52,281 bases of DNA from assembly GCA_009841255.1 (NCBI GenBank), contig VXMD01000080.1, positions 1 to 52,281 on the forward strand. Reading direction: 5' to 3'. Source of the stretch: Candidatus Poribacteria bacterium (GTDB taxonomy: Bacteria > Poribacteria > WGA-4E > WGA-3G). This document shows positions 1-7,164 of this stretch, piece after piece (the stretch's first letter is position 1; every line of letters starts with the position of its first letter). The position numbers and the translations under genes were made by a program. The notes below the pieces were generated by a model. The model was not told the DNA's origin and ran no database searches. It saw only the letters and a list, made by a program, of their open reading frames with translations.

Positions 1-1
1 G

Positions 2-148
2 AAACGCGTCCGTCAAACCACGAGATCCGTTGAAGATCAAGGTCCCTGGGTCAATTCCATAGATGGTATCAGCGACATTATCTGTGGCACGGACTCAGTA
101 AGTTTCGAGAACAGGTTGGATAGTAGAAATTGGAAACCAGTGTTTTAA
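2..148 (+). CDS. Hypothetical protein, 5'-truncated by the window edge
   Basis: An open frame enters the window and runs 48 codons to a TAA at 146-148. The composition looks like protein (the end reads SVSFENRLDSRNWKPVF) and the frame overlaps the next gene by 19 nt, the arrangement of a translationally coupled operon. I do not recognise the family; only the C-terminal end is present. It would be the first of three tightly overlapping small genes. The alternative is chance open frame, since 48 codons is short. The overlap with the TTG start of the next gene is the main support. Confidence 0.45.
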   Translation, partial: KRVRQTTRSVEDQGPWVNSIDGISDIICGTDSVSFENRLDSRNWKPVF

Positions 149-474
149 GAATCCCGGACAATGCACTCGTTATTCGGGGCGGTAAAAACCAAGCGATGGA
201 CATTCAACGAGGAACTGGTACACATCCAGATGGCATCACCGGTGTATCGGTAGAAAGTGCCGAAGGTGTTCCCATTGCGGAATTAGCAAAAACCATTCCG
301 CATACGCAAATTGGTATCACAACCGTTGCAGAGGTCCGAAAAGCAGGTGGTGATGTGGTACGAACCTCTGGACGGAGTTCTTATCATGCAACATTGACAG
401 GACTTACGCCCGAACAAGTTAGCAAACTGCTTACACCGACAGTTTCAAATCCTGGAAGGGAAAGAAGAAAATGA
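130..474 (+). CDS. Small uncharacterised protein (VIRGG / IPH / ITTV pattern)
   Basis: This 114-aa protein has no recognised function. A stop at 124-126 lies just upstream in frame, so the start must be the TTG at 130; no ATG or GTG lies near. Visible pattern: LVIRGG near the N-terminus, a central IPHTQIGITTVAEVRKAGG block and a final HATLTGLTPEQVSKLL block. From memory this layout resembles a group of small proteins found in two-gene operons with an equally small partner, but I cannot name a domain. The gene overlaps its upstream neighbour by 19 nt and its downstream neighbour by 4 nt (ATGA), so the three are probably co-translated. A toxin-antitoxin-like or immunity role is possible but only inferred from size and layout. 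Confidence 0.7.
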   Translation: METSVLRIPDNALVIRGGKNQAMDIQRGTGTHPDGITGVSVESAEGVPIAELAKTIPHTQIGITTVAEVRKAGGDVVRTSGRSSYHATLTGLTPEQVSKLLTPTVSNPGRERRK

Positions 475-752
475 ATAAACTCAGAGTTTTCGCAGACTTC
501 CACAACGCAGATGGAAAAGGCAGGGTACGGTTGAATTGCGCTGGTACAATAGCAGATCTCGCACGTCAGGGAATTGCGCTGCGAGATGGACTATCCCTTA
601 CCATCTATAGCGAAGAGTTAGAGGTTGAAGGTGTTGCTCACTACTCAGAAAAAGAAAAGTTGTGGACAGCGGTGATTGATTGGAACGCTATTCAAGATGT
701 AGATTCCGTTGTATCTCAAATAACGCCACAAGTCCGTGATACAGCAAGTTAA
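471..752 (+). CDS. Small uncharacterised partner protein
   Basis: This 93-aa acidic protein starts in an ATGA overlap with the preceding gene, which indicates translational coupling. It begins MNKLRVFADFHNADGKGRVR and ends with a short acidic region. No signal peptide or membrane segment is visible. The family is not recognised. Its fixed pairing with the VIRGG protein suggests that the two products work together or form a complex. It is the last gene of the operon; the following 570 nt hold only repeats and relics. Confidence 0.7.
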   Translation: MNKLRVFADFHNADGKGRVRLNCAGTIADLARQGIALRDGLSLTIYSEELEVEGVAHYSEKEKLWTAVIDWNAIQDVDSVVSQITPQVRDTAS

Positions 753-854
753 GCTGCTGTGCCTACAGCCAGAGTCATTCAGTTCTCCCAACGCCCGTCG
801 CTTCACAATGCCTCGTTCATTGTAGATTTTACGATGATTGAATTCCGCACATAC

Positions 855-921
855 CGCTCCGCTGGAGCGGGAGACTCCAAATAATACCATATACTATAGA
901 CATATCGCTCCGCTGGAGCGA
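855..921. repeat. Two short palindromes with CTCCGCTGGAG core
   Basis: Two hairpins have 7-nt arms and a GCT loop: CCGCTCC-GCT-GGAGCGG at 855-871 and TCGCTCC-GCT-GGAGCGA at 905-921. The second is preceded by TATAGACATA. Related palindromes with the same core and the same TATAGACATA flank occur at 23360-23534. This is a REP-like interspersed family. The arms differ between copies while pairing is kept. Confidence 0.75.
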
Positions 922-1004
922 AAGAGTGAACAGTTACCAGCGGTTTAGGGCAACCAAGAATTTGAAACAAGGCGAAAAAGCATCAATTGCTGGGTTTTAC
1001 AGCA

Positions 1005-1098
1005 CTTTCGGAAACACTGCAAACTTTGAACAGATAAAGGACATTCAATAATCAGCAGACATCGTTGCATTGCCAACACCTCCGGAGGCATAGCAGCG
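1005..1098 (+). pseudogene. Degenerate TPR-protein tail (FEQK...ADIVAL)
   Basis: Read in one frame, this gives FGNTANFEQIKDIQ, a stop, then SADIVALPTPPEA and a stop. It aligns with the C-terminal tail of the TPR proteins ending at 3584 and 6539 (FEQKTDIQLPEDIAALLTPP). An internal TAA and several substitutions show that it is dead. No TPR repeats remain upstream. Confidence 0.55.
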
Positions 1099-1111
1099 AA
1101 ACAAAACCGTT

Positions 1112-1190
1112 CTCTTAGCGGATTACCTGATGTTACAAGAGGGTCAATCCGCGTAATCCGTATAATCCGCGATAATCCGTGATTCTGACA
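1112..1190. repeat. AATCCGCG intergenic repeat, copy 1
   Basis: This begins CTCTTAGCGGATTACCTGAT and ends in stacked AATCCGYG units. Copies 2 and 3 lie at 3680-3762 and 4589-4660. All three keep the same order of blocks, which points to a dispersed repeat rather than simple-sequence expansion. Confidence 0.7.
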
Positions 1191-1263
1191 AGAGAGACAT
1201 CCAGTATCTTTACAAAAACACGCATCTCAAACCCTGCCAATCAGAAAAACCTATTCAAAACTC

Positions 1264-1292
1264 TTGATAATCAACGCAAGTTATGGTATACT
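1264..1292 (+). promoter_or_regulatory. Sigma70-type promoter for the AbrB/PIN operon
   Basis: TTGATA (1264-1269) and TATACT (1287-1292) are separated by 17 nt. Transcription would start near 1299. This rules out the upstream in-frame start at 1283 and supports the ATG at 1325 for the antitoxin. Confidence 0.7.
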
Positions 1293-1324
1293 TTCTTAAA
1301 TATTTGCAGGAAGAGGTGAACACC

Positions 1325-1552
1325 ATGAAAACACTCGCGTTAGAGACTGATTATAAGATCAAACTGCCCCTTGACTGGGTGAAAGAATTGGGGTTGGAAT
1401 CGGGTGTCATGCTTGAAAAGACAGATGATGGCATCCTAATCCGTCCCTACACTGCTCAGACGTGGGATGAGGTTTATGCCGAGAAACTCAAAATGGGGGA
1501 TCCTTCAGCATTGGACTTGTCCGAGGTGAGCGGTGATGACCTTATCTTCTGA
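1325..1552 (+). CDS. AbrB/MazE-type antitoxin
   Basis: The 75-aa protein is the predicted DNA-binding antitoxin of a PIN-type toxin-antitoxin pair. The N-terminal half (MKTLALETDYKIKLPLDWVK, then ELGLESG and ILIRPY) fits the swapped-hairpin AbrB fold: a basic strand, a short helix, then strands. The C-terminal half is acidic and is the likely toxin-binding arm. The start at 1325 is preceded by a GAGGTG Shine-Dalgarno and lies downstream of the promoter at 1264-1292; an upstream in-frame start at 1283 would lie before the transcription start. It overlaps the toxin gene by 17 nt, typical of TA operons, and probably autoregulates the operon with its partner. Confidence 0.85.
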   Translation: MKTLALETDYKIKLPLDWVKELGLESGVMLEKTDDGILIRPYTAQTWDEVYAEKLKMGDPSALDLSEVSGDDLIF

Positions 1553-2126
1553 TCAATTCGCGTCGCGCGGGTTAGACGCGATGCTTATTGTCTACTCCTT
1601 GCTTGACGACCATCCCGCATCCGCCGCGTGCGAGTCGTTCATCCGAGACCACACTCATTGGTTCACGACCACGCTTACACTACTCGAAGCAAAGGTGATT
1701 CTCACAAAGGTTTATGCGGTAGATGTTAACCTTGCCTCACAACAACTTTCCCAATTTTCCGCAGGACCTATAGAAATTGTTGAAGTAGACTTACCCATTA
1801 CCCTCGCGGCGATGCAGAGTGCCGATATTTTAGAAATTGACATCACTGATGCAGTTCTGGTGCAAGTAACGCGCGCCCGTAGTGCTAACATCCTCGCGAC
1901 GGACGATCGTAAACTGATGCAAGCCTGCCATCAAGTAGATATTGCAGTTGAAAACCCGATTGATATTTCGCTACGGAGGCAAATGGCAAGTTGGGAAGTA
2001 GCAAACTTGCCGCAAAAAGGATTACCTCGAATTCTAAGGCGGATTCATCAGTGGCTGCATCAAAACCATCAACAGGTTGCCGAAGACTTCTGGTCCCAAA
2101 CCGGTGGTGGAAGTCATCTCCCCTAA
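1536..2126 (+). CDS. PIN-domain toxin (VapC-like ribonuclease)
   Basis: The 196-aa predicted Mg2+-dependent ribonuclease has acidic residues in the PIN arrangement: D14 (RGLDAML), E51 (LLEAKVIL), D105 (DITDAVL) and D123-D124 (ILATDDRKL). The first 140 residues are the PIN domain; about 50 basic residues follow (RRQMASWEV, then RILRRIHQWLHQ), longer than a minimal VapC. The ATG at 1536 has GAGGTGAG 5 nt upstream; a GTG at 1533 is an alternative. It overlaps the AbrB antitoxin gene, so the pair is a type II toxin-antitoxin module. A relic of a TPR-protein tail begins only a few bases after the stop codon. Confidence 0.88.
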   Translation: MTLSSDQFASRGLDAMLIVYSLLDDHPASAACESFIRDHTHWFTTTLTLLEAKVILTKVYAVDVNLASQQLSQFSAGPIEIVEVDLPITLAAMQSADILEIDITDAVLVQVTRARSANILATDDRKLMQACHQVDIAVENPIDISLRRQMASWEVANLPQKGLPRILRRIHQWLHQNHQQVAEDFWSQTGGGSHLP

Positions 2127-2236
2127 CAGAACAGAATCCGTTCATCCGCATCACATATTCAAGCATTGCCGGTTTTGAGCAAAAAACCGGTATTCAGTTG
2201 CCAGAAGACATTGCCGCACTGCTAACTCCCCCATAG
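2127..2236 (+). pseudogene. Orphan C-terminal tail of a TPR protein
   Basis: One frame gives SSIAGFEQKTGIQLPEDIAA followed by LLTPP and a TAG at 2234-2236. This is near-identical to the tail of the TPR protein ending at 3584, but there are no TPR repeats before it: the PIN toxin gene ends immediately upstream. It is a tail fragment left by loss or recombination of a TPR gene. There is no start codon of its own. Confidence 0.7.
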
Positions 2237-2264
2237 GCATCGCAGAACTATGGAGAGACCCGTG

Positions 2265-3584
2265 ATGAAGAACACACCAGCCAATCCAGACAAAATCCAC
2301 CACAATTATTTTCAACGCGGTAATTTTCGATTGGCCTCTAATAAGTGCGATGAAGCCATTGAAGACTACAACGAAGCAATTAAGCTAAATCCTCACCATG
2401 CCAGATCTTACAAAAATCGAGGGCTCGCTTACTTTACCAAAGGCAATGTTGACCTTGCCATCAAAGACTATACCACAGCGATACAACTGGCCCCAGATAA
2501 TGCCCATGCTTACAACAATCGCGGGATTGCTTATAGCGAAAAAGGCGAATTTCATAGCGCCATCATAGACTTCAACAAAGCGATACAACTCAAACCGGAT
2601 CTCGCCGAGGCATACAATGGACGCGGCTTGACATACTGTAACAAAGGTGAGATTGACCGCGCTATCAAAGACTATACGACTGCAATAAAACTGAGGTATG
2701 ATTATGCGAGAGCCTATAACAACCGGGGTAATGCTTACTGCGATAAGGGCGACTTTGAACAAGCAATTGAAGATATTAGCACAGCAATAAATCATGACCC
2801 AACCTTTGCTGAAGCCTACTCCAATCGCGGCAATGCTTATGTGAAAAAAGATTTAACAAACCTCGCCCTGAAAGACTACAATGAGGCAATACGTTTGAAT
2901 CCGAACCTCGCCGAAGCTTATTGCAATCGGGATGTAACTTATGAAAACAAAGGTGAACTTGATCATGCCATCAGAGACTATACCACAGCGATAGAGCTCA
3001 AACCAGATTACGCCGAAGCTTATAACAATCGCGGCAATACTTACAATAAAAAAGGCGAGTTTAATCATGCTATCAAAGACTGCAACGCAGCTATAGAGCT
3101 CAAACCGGATATTGCCGAAGCCTATAACAACCGCGGTATCACTTTCGACAGAAAAGGTGAGTTTGATCGTGCTATCAGGGACTTTGACAAGGCGATACAA
3201 CTTAAGCCAGACTTGGCAGGGGCATATAGTAATCGCGGCTTAGCGTACCATCTCAAAGGCGAAACTGAATGTGCCATTGAAAATTGGGCCAAAGCAATAG
3301 CACTCAAATCAGATCTTGCTGATGCTTATTATTATCGTGGTGTGGTTTGGGCATACCAGCAACAGTGGGAAAAAGCAAGAGTCGATCTGACCGTTGCCAA
3401 AATTATCGGAGAAGATAGCATCCCATCTTTTCAACGCGATAACAGAAGTATTGTAGACTTTGAGCAGAAAACGGATATCCAGTTGCCAGAAGACATCGCT
3501 GCACTGCTAACTCCCCCCAGGCATAGCATTATAGTAAAACCCGTAATTAATTATACACCCGTCCTCGCACAAAGCAGCTCGTAG
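2265..3584 (+). CDS. TPR repeat protein, 11 repeats, with LPED tail
   Basis: The 439-aa protein is almost entirely 34-residue TPR units of the form AEAYNNRGxxYxxKGExDxA followed by IxDYxxAIxLxPD; I count 11 from about residue 10 to 390. TPR arrays form superhelical protein-binding scaffolds, so the role is probably as an adaptor. No signal peptide is visible, so it is probably cytoplasmic. The repeats end in a tail, FEQKTDIQLPEDIAALL, that recurs in the TPR protein at 5742-6539 and in two orphan fragments. ATG 2265 has GGAGAG 7 nt upstream; the ATG at 2250 lacks a ribosome binding site. The nearly identical repeats will promote recombination, which may explain the relics nearby. The partner is unknown. 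Confidence 0.85.
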   Translation: MKNTPANPDKIHHNYFQRGNFRLASNKCDEAIEDYNEAIKLNPHHARSYKNRGLAYFTKGNVDLAIKDYTTAIQLAPDNAHAYNNRGIAYSEKGEFHSAIIDFNKAIQLKPDLAEAYNGRGLTYCNKGEIDRAIKDYTTAIKLRYDYARAYNNRGNAYCDKGDFEQAIEDISTAINHDPTFAEAYSNRGNAYVKKDLTNLALKDYNEAIRLNPNLAEAYCNRDVTYENKGELDHAIRDYTTAIELKPDYAEAYNNRGNTYNKKGEFNHAIKDCNAAIELKPDIAEAYNNRGITFDRKGEFDRAIRDFDKAIQLKPDLAGAYSNRGLAYHLKGETECAIENWAKAIALKSDLADAYYYRGVVWAYQQQWEKARVDLTVAKIIGEDSIPSFQRDNRSIVDFEQKTDIQLPEDIAALLTPPRHSIIVKPVINYTPVLAQSSS

Positions 3585-3585
3585 G

Positions 3586-3762
3586 GGGTTTTTGCTTGGG
3601 TGTTTCTTCGTAGGTCCCCTCGCCCGTTGAAACAAAAGTGTGCAAATATTTTCGGAATCTACTATAAAATAAAATCTGTCCTCTCAGCGGATTGCTTGAT
3701 GGCACAGAGTGTCAATCAGCGAAATCCGCGTCCCCTGTGCCTTCCGCGATTCTGACAAGAAT
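3586..3762. repeat. TTTGCTTGGGT repeat and AATCCGCG repeat copy 2
   Basis: Immediately after the TPR stop codon is TTTTTGCTTGGGTGTTTCTT, related to segments at 35919-35950 and 48148-48175. At 3680-3762 follows copy 2 of the AATCCGCG repeat (CTCTCAGCGGATTGCTTGAT, then AATCCGCG units). No gene was found between 3585 and the end of the lipoprotein gene at 3860. Confidence 0.6.
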
Positions 3763-3859
3763 AAACAAAAGAAAAAGGGAGCAATGGGTGTATTGCTCCC
3801 TTGAAAGAATCTGCTAACAGAATCCTTTCCGAAATTGAATCAGTGTGGAAGTGTCTGGC

Positions 3860-4399
3860 TTAATTACCGCCGCCTTCAGGGACTTCACCGCCACCACCTT
3901 GACCGTGTTCACCGCCGCCTTCACCGCCACCGGCTTCGGCACCACCCTCACCACCGCTCCCAGTGCTGGGACCGACTTCCGGGTGTGCTGTCCACCTGTC
4001 AAACGGAGGTCCCATGGCTTGCAGTACGATGGGTCGCGTTTCACCGGGCATAAGGTCAATTGACGGGGTCGGACCGAGTTCCACGCCGTTTGATAAGTGA
4101 ATTTCGACACGAACCTGCGGTAAAATCGAACCGGTTGCATTTGTAACAGTGCCTTTAAAAGAATTGCTGGCTGCATCATACGCCATAATCAGATGTGCCC
4201 CGTTTCGGATATTATCATAAGTATCAGTAAGGGCGAGTTGGACCGTCGATTCTTCGTCACTGGCGCTAGCGGCACTTGGATTCATTGTAATCAGATCTGC
4301 TCTTGGACTCTCGGACACTTCATCGGTCTCTGAACATCCTATGATACCGGCCATCAATACGGAAGCGATTGCTATGAGGATTCCAAAATTGCGTTTCAT
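3860..4399 (-). CDS. Predicted lipoprotein with FxLYD-like domain and Gly-rich tail
   Basis: The 179-aa precursor has a signal sequence ending in a lipobox, GIIGC, with the lipidated cysteine at residue 22, so it is anchored to a membrane. The middle (about 85-140) reads FKGTVTNATGSILPQVRVEI, then LSNGVELGP and LMPGETR. That is the pattern of the FxLYD family: a small immunoglobulin-like fold often found in surface lipoproteins. The last 40 residues are almost only Gly, Glu, Ala and His, a low-complexity tail that may be flexible or metal-binding. The start at 4399 has AGGAG 8 nt upstream; an in-frame start 10 codons earlier lacks one. It is a single gene on the minus strand. Function unknown. 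Confidence 0.78.
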   Translation of the reverse strand: MKRNFGILIAIASVLMAGIIGCSETDEVSESPRADLITMNPSAASASDEESTVQLALTDTYDNIRNGAHLIMAYDAASNSFKGTVTNATGSILPQVRVEIHLSNGVELGPTPSIDLMPGETRPIVLQAMGPPFDRWTAHPEVGPSTGSGGEGGAEAGGGEGGGEHGQGGGGEVPEGGGN

Positions 4400-4958
4400 C
4401 GGTGTGCTCCTGCTAATATATGCGTACACATTAATTCGTTAAGAATTCGATTAATTTTCCATGTATGTCGACGAGGTTTCAAACCTTGCCAATTTGTTCA
4501 TTGATGTGTATAACGATGACCTCCTATATTTTGTTTACATTGCCGCTTGGAAAAAATTCGCAACTACACCAGCAATAGAGCAAGCTGTCCTCTTAGCGGA
4601 TTACCTAATGTTACAGAGTATCAATCCGCGCAATCCGTGTAATCCGCGATTTCGACAACAGCACAGGGCATTATGATAGATTTTGGAATTACTTTGACAC
4701 TCTAAAGAGACGAGGTTAGAAACCTCGCCTACCGCGATAGGGGTGTATTTAGGGTTGGGGGACCCAACCCCTACGAAAACTGTTCATATATTTTTAGGAT
4801 TTACCATAGTTTTACATATTTCCTTTATCTATGTGAATACTCCTCCACTGTAGGAGCGAGCTGTGCTCGCGATCTTGCGTCCAAACGTTAACATCTGTCA
4901 ACGAAAACCGAGATCGGAACCAAAAACTAAATAGTCCTGGACAACAGCAAAATTGAAA
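4400..4958. other. Repeat-filled intergenic stretch
   Basis: No convincing gene was found. Contents: a short ORF at 4461-4676 that is largely AATCCGCG repeat copy 3 (4589-4660) and so probably not a gene; two palindromes, CGAGGTT-AGA-AACCTCG at 4711-4727 and GGGTTGGG-GGA-CCCAACCC at 4752-4770; and a GAGCGAGCTGTGCTCGC hairpin near 4853-4870. These belong to dispersed families seen elsewhere in the window. Confidence 0.6.
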
Positions 4959-4987
4959 TTGACAAATAACCGCATACATGTTATGAT
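4959..4987 (+). promoter_or_regulatory. Consensus sigma70 promoter for FRG/TPR operon
   Basis: TTGACA (4959-4964), a 17-nt spacer, and TATGAT (4982-4987) make a near-perfect promoter. The transcription start would be about 4994, which coincides with an in-frame ATG at 4993 and so makes translation from that ATG unlikely unless the message is leaderless. Confidence 0.8.
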
Positions 4988-5025
4988 TTAATATGAGAGG
5001 GAATTCGTATCATGGAGTACAGCGT

Positions 5026-5736
5026 TTGAACACACAAGCAACCGAATTGAACAGGATTTTAGAGATAATCGGTAGGATCGCAGAAACAACCGCCGATGGA
5101 GACTACATTTATCGTGGCGAACCTCAACACTATGAGAAGGTATCCTCAAGCCTGTGGCGTGAATGCCAGAAAGAAATTGGAACAGAGGAATTTGATACAG
5201 AAGTTATCCAAGAACGAATGCTGGAAATGGCTAAAGACTATACCCATCAAAAAGATGACTTTGAAATCTTGACGGAACTTCAACACTATGGGGGTCATAC
5301 TAATCTTATAGACTTTACAACCGATAGCCACATTGCCCTTTTCTTCGCGTGTGATGGCTCTCATGACAAAGATGGTCGAGTCATATTGTTGGGAAAAACA
5401 GAGGAGATGAAAGATCAGATTGAACCGCCTCAGAATCCACAAAACCGTATCATAGCGCAGAAAAGCATATTTGTGCGGCCACCTAAAGGTTTCCTTGGAC
5501 CCGGACAGTACGATGTGATTGGCATTCCCAAATCCCTCAAAGGACAGATGTTGGATTACCTGCAAAAGCAGCATGGCATCTCAACACAAAGTATCTACAA
5601 CGACCTCCATGGCTTCATTAGAAACCAACATATCCATCAGGAAACATACATGGAGGCTTACAAAGGTGGAACACAGCCGAGAGAGGATGTCTTACAGATT
5701 GATTCGTCTCAACCCGATAAGAAAAAGGAGACGTAA
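5026..5736 (+). CDS. FRG-domain protein
   Basis: The protein (236 aa from the TTG at 5026) carries an FRG domain: the hallmark YRGEPQHYEKVSSSLWR near the start and LTELQHYGGHTNLIDFTTDS followed by HIALFFAC. FRG domains are named after their Phe-Arg-Gly (here Tyr-Arg-Gly) motif, occur widely in bacterial accessory regions and are often linked to phage defence, though their chemistry is not established. The start is uncertain: an ATG at 4993 gives 11 more residues but sits at the predicted transcription start, while TTG 5026 has GGAG 8 nt upstream. The gene ends 5 nt before a TPR gene whose ribosome binding site lies inside its last codons, so the two form an operon. No membrane segment is seen. 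Confidence 0.85.
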   Translation: MNTQATELNRILEIIGRIAETTADGDYIYRGEPQHYEKVSSSLWRECQKEIGTEEFDTEVIQERMLEMAKDYTHQKDDFEILTELQHYGGHTNLIDFTTDSHIALFFACDGSHDKDGRVILLGKTEEMKDQIEPPQNPQNRIIAQKSIFVRPPKGFLGPGQYDVIGIPKSLKGQMLDYLQKQHGISTQSIYNDLHGFIRNQHIHQETYMEAYKGGTQPREDVLQIDSSQPDKKKET

Positions 5737-5741
5737 AAAAC

Positions 5742-6539
5742 ATGCAGACACAAACAGGACAAGCCCCTTACGATATCGCTATTCAGCACTATAACAAAGC
5801 AATTGCTTTGAAACCGAATTTTGCCCACGCCTATAACTATCGCGGTATTGCCTATAGTGATAAAGGCGAGTTTGACCGCGCTATTGAGGATTTCAATAGG
5901 GCTATACAACTCAAAGGAGACTATGCTGAAGCCTACAGCAACCGCGGAGGTGCCTATCGCATCAAAGGAGATTATGATCATGCCATCAAAGATTGTAACA
6001 CCGCCATAAGACTTGACCCGGATTTGCCAGAGGCATATAATAACCGCGGGATCGTTTATAAATTTAAAGGCGAGATTGATCGAGCCATTGAAAACTATAA
6101 CACAGCAATAGAACTTGATCCCAGTTTTACTTATGCTTACTACAATCGTGGTATCGTTTACTATGAAAGAGAAGAGTTTGATCTCGCAATGATAGATTAT
6201 ACCAAAGCAATAGAACTGAGACCAGACCTTGTCCATCCCTATAACAATCGTGGTAACGCCTACTCTCAAAAAGGCGAGTATCAACGAGCAATTGAAGACT
6301 ATAACGAGGCAATACAACTTAAACCCGATTTAGTTGAGGCATATTACAATCGCGGTATGGCATTTTTACATTTGCAAAAATGGGAAACAGCCGAATCTGA
6401 TCTGATAACTGCTACAGAACTGGAAAAAAATATCGTTATTGAGACCTTTAGTAAAGACTACGATAGCGTCGCCGACTTTGAGCAGAAATATGGCGTCAAA
6501 CTACCAGAAGACATCGCAGCACTGTTAACTTCCGCGTAA
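5742..6539 (+). CDS. TPR repeat protein, about 7 repeats, with LPED tail
   Basis: The 265-aa TPR protein has about seven 34-residue repeats (AHAYNYRGIAYSDKGEFDRA and variants) covering residues 10-240. A tail follows, FEQKYGVKLPEDIAALL, homologous to that of the TPR protein at 2265-3584. The start has GGAGA about 10 nt upstream, inside the end of the FRG gene, so the two proteins are made from one message. By analogy with other sensor/adaptor pairs the TPR array may hold or regulate the FRG protein; this is inference. No signal peptide. A TPR paralogue with a different repeat number sits only 2 kb away, consistent with repeat expansion and contraction. Confidence 0.85.
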   Translation: MQTQTGQAPYDIAIQHYNKAIALKPNFAHAYNYRGIAYSDKGEFDRAIEDFNRAIQLKGDYAEAYSNRGGAYRIKGDYDHAIKDCNTAIRLDPDLPEAYNNRGIVYKFKGEIDRAIENYNTAIELDPSFTYAYYNRGIVYYEREEFDLAMIDYTKAIELRPDLVHPYNNRGNAYSQKGEYQRAIEDYNEAIQLKPDLVEAYYNRGMAFLHLQKWETAESDLITATELEKNIVIETFSKDYDSVADFEQKYGVKLPEDIAALLTSA

Positions 6540-6572
6540 GAATAGCAGTAAAGTGATGTATCGCCGGTCTGA

Positions 6573-6706
6573 AAAATGTTACACTTTCCGCCAAATTATT
6601 TTTTCGAGAAACAAAAACCAAAAAATAAACGTCTATGAACCCTTACCACCACTGGGTTTGTCGACAATACCTTTTGTACACCAAATGTTACACTGGTGTA
6701 ACATTT
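6573..6706. promoter_or_regulatory. Perfect inverted repeat AAATGTTACAC with extra half-site
   Basis: AAATGTTACAC (6683-6693), a TG spacer, and its exact reverse complement GTGTAACATTT (6696-6706) make a 24-nt perfect inverted repeat. A further half-site AATGTTACAC lies about 110 nt upstream, near 6576. The geometry suits a homodimeric repressor operator. No A/T tract follows, so a terminator is less likely. AAGGAG follows at about 6708 but no start codon is in range. Confidence 0.45.
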
Positions 6707-6744
6707 TAAGGAGTTTCCAATAACATTTAGTTTAGAACAATTTT

Positions 6745-6966
6745 CTAATCTGTTAAAAAAATAACACCTTTTACCTTCTGATTTTTCTCACACAAATCGA
6801 TTTTCCCATCGCGACACAAATCCAAAACCACATACCTCTGTCGATTATGATGAATTATATAAATATGTGGACCTCTCGTAGGCGCCCCCTCGTGGGTGCC
6901 CGCAAACTCATCGTTTACTCTGAATAACCCGTTCTCATTAACGAAAACCGGTTCGTAGTAGGGCAA
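6745..6966 (-). CDS. Possible small gene or gene remnant
   Basis: The frame encodes about 73 aa from a TTG at 6966 (PYYEPVFVNENGLFRVNDEF, then GPHIYIIHHNRQRYVVLDL). The composition is protein-like, with alternating charged and hydrophobic residues. The open frame continues upstream to a TGA without an ATG. In the neighbouring frame there is another plausible segment (PLWGIQFSGLKDFETQMKA), so this may be the 3' part of a frameshifted gene. The family is not recognised. Confidence is low. Confidence 0.3.
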   Translation of the reverse strand: MPYYEPVFVNENGLFRVNDEFAGTHEGAPTRGPHIYIIHHNRQRYVVLDLCRDGKIDLCEKNQKVKGVIFLTD

Positions 6967-7055
6967 TTCATTGCGTCTCTTACATTCGCCTTCATCTGGG
7001 TTTCAAAATCTTTTAAACCGGAAAACTGGATCCCCCATAACGGAAACAAAAAATC

Positions 7056-7084
7056 TTGAAAAAAACGCTCAAATATGGGATAAT
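7056..7084 (+). promoter_or_regulatory. Sigma70-type promoter upstream of Gfo/Idh gene
   Basis: TTGAAA (7056-7061), a 17-nt spacer, and GATAAT (7079-7084). Expected transcription start is about 7091, which supports the ATG at 7165 (ribosome binding site AAGGAG at 7147-7152) over an in-frame start at 7090. Confidence 0.65.
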
Positions 7085-7164
7085 GTATATTGGAATTAAA
7101 ATACCTTATAGGGCGAAACTTACAGGTTTCCCATTTTACACAAGTAAAGGAGAAAACACGCAAG

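Larger units (their letters stand above)
753..1260. other. Repeat-rich intergenic stretch with a TPR-tail relic
   Basis: No intact gene was found. The stretch holds two palindromes (855-871 and 905-921), a degenerate copy of the FEQK...LPED tail (about 1005-1098), and one copy of the AATCCGCG repeat (1112-1190), each listed separately. The order tail relic followed by AATCCGCG repeat is seen again after the complete TPR gene ending at 3584, so this is probably a decayed TPR gene locus. Confidence 0.6.

Noticed and set aside
855-1190. A possible CRISPR array
   Set aside because: The repeats are palindromic or stacked units without equal-length spacers, and no cas gene is present.
2385-3307. 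Long minus-strand open frames opposite the TPR gene
   Set aside because: They are shadows of the periodic TPR codons; the plus-strand repeats explain the openness.
4461-4676. A 71-codon plus-strand ORF with an ATG
   Set aside because: Its second half is copy 3 of the AATCCGCG repeat, it lacks a ribosome binding site, and its frame has no protein-like pattern.
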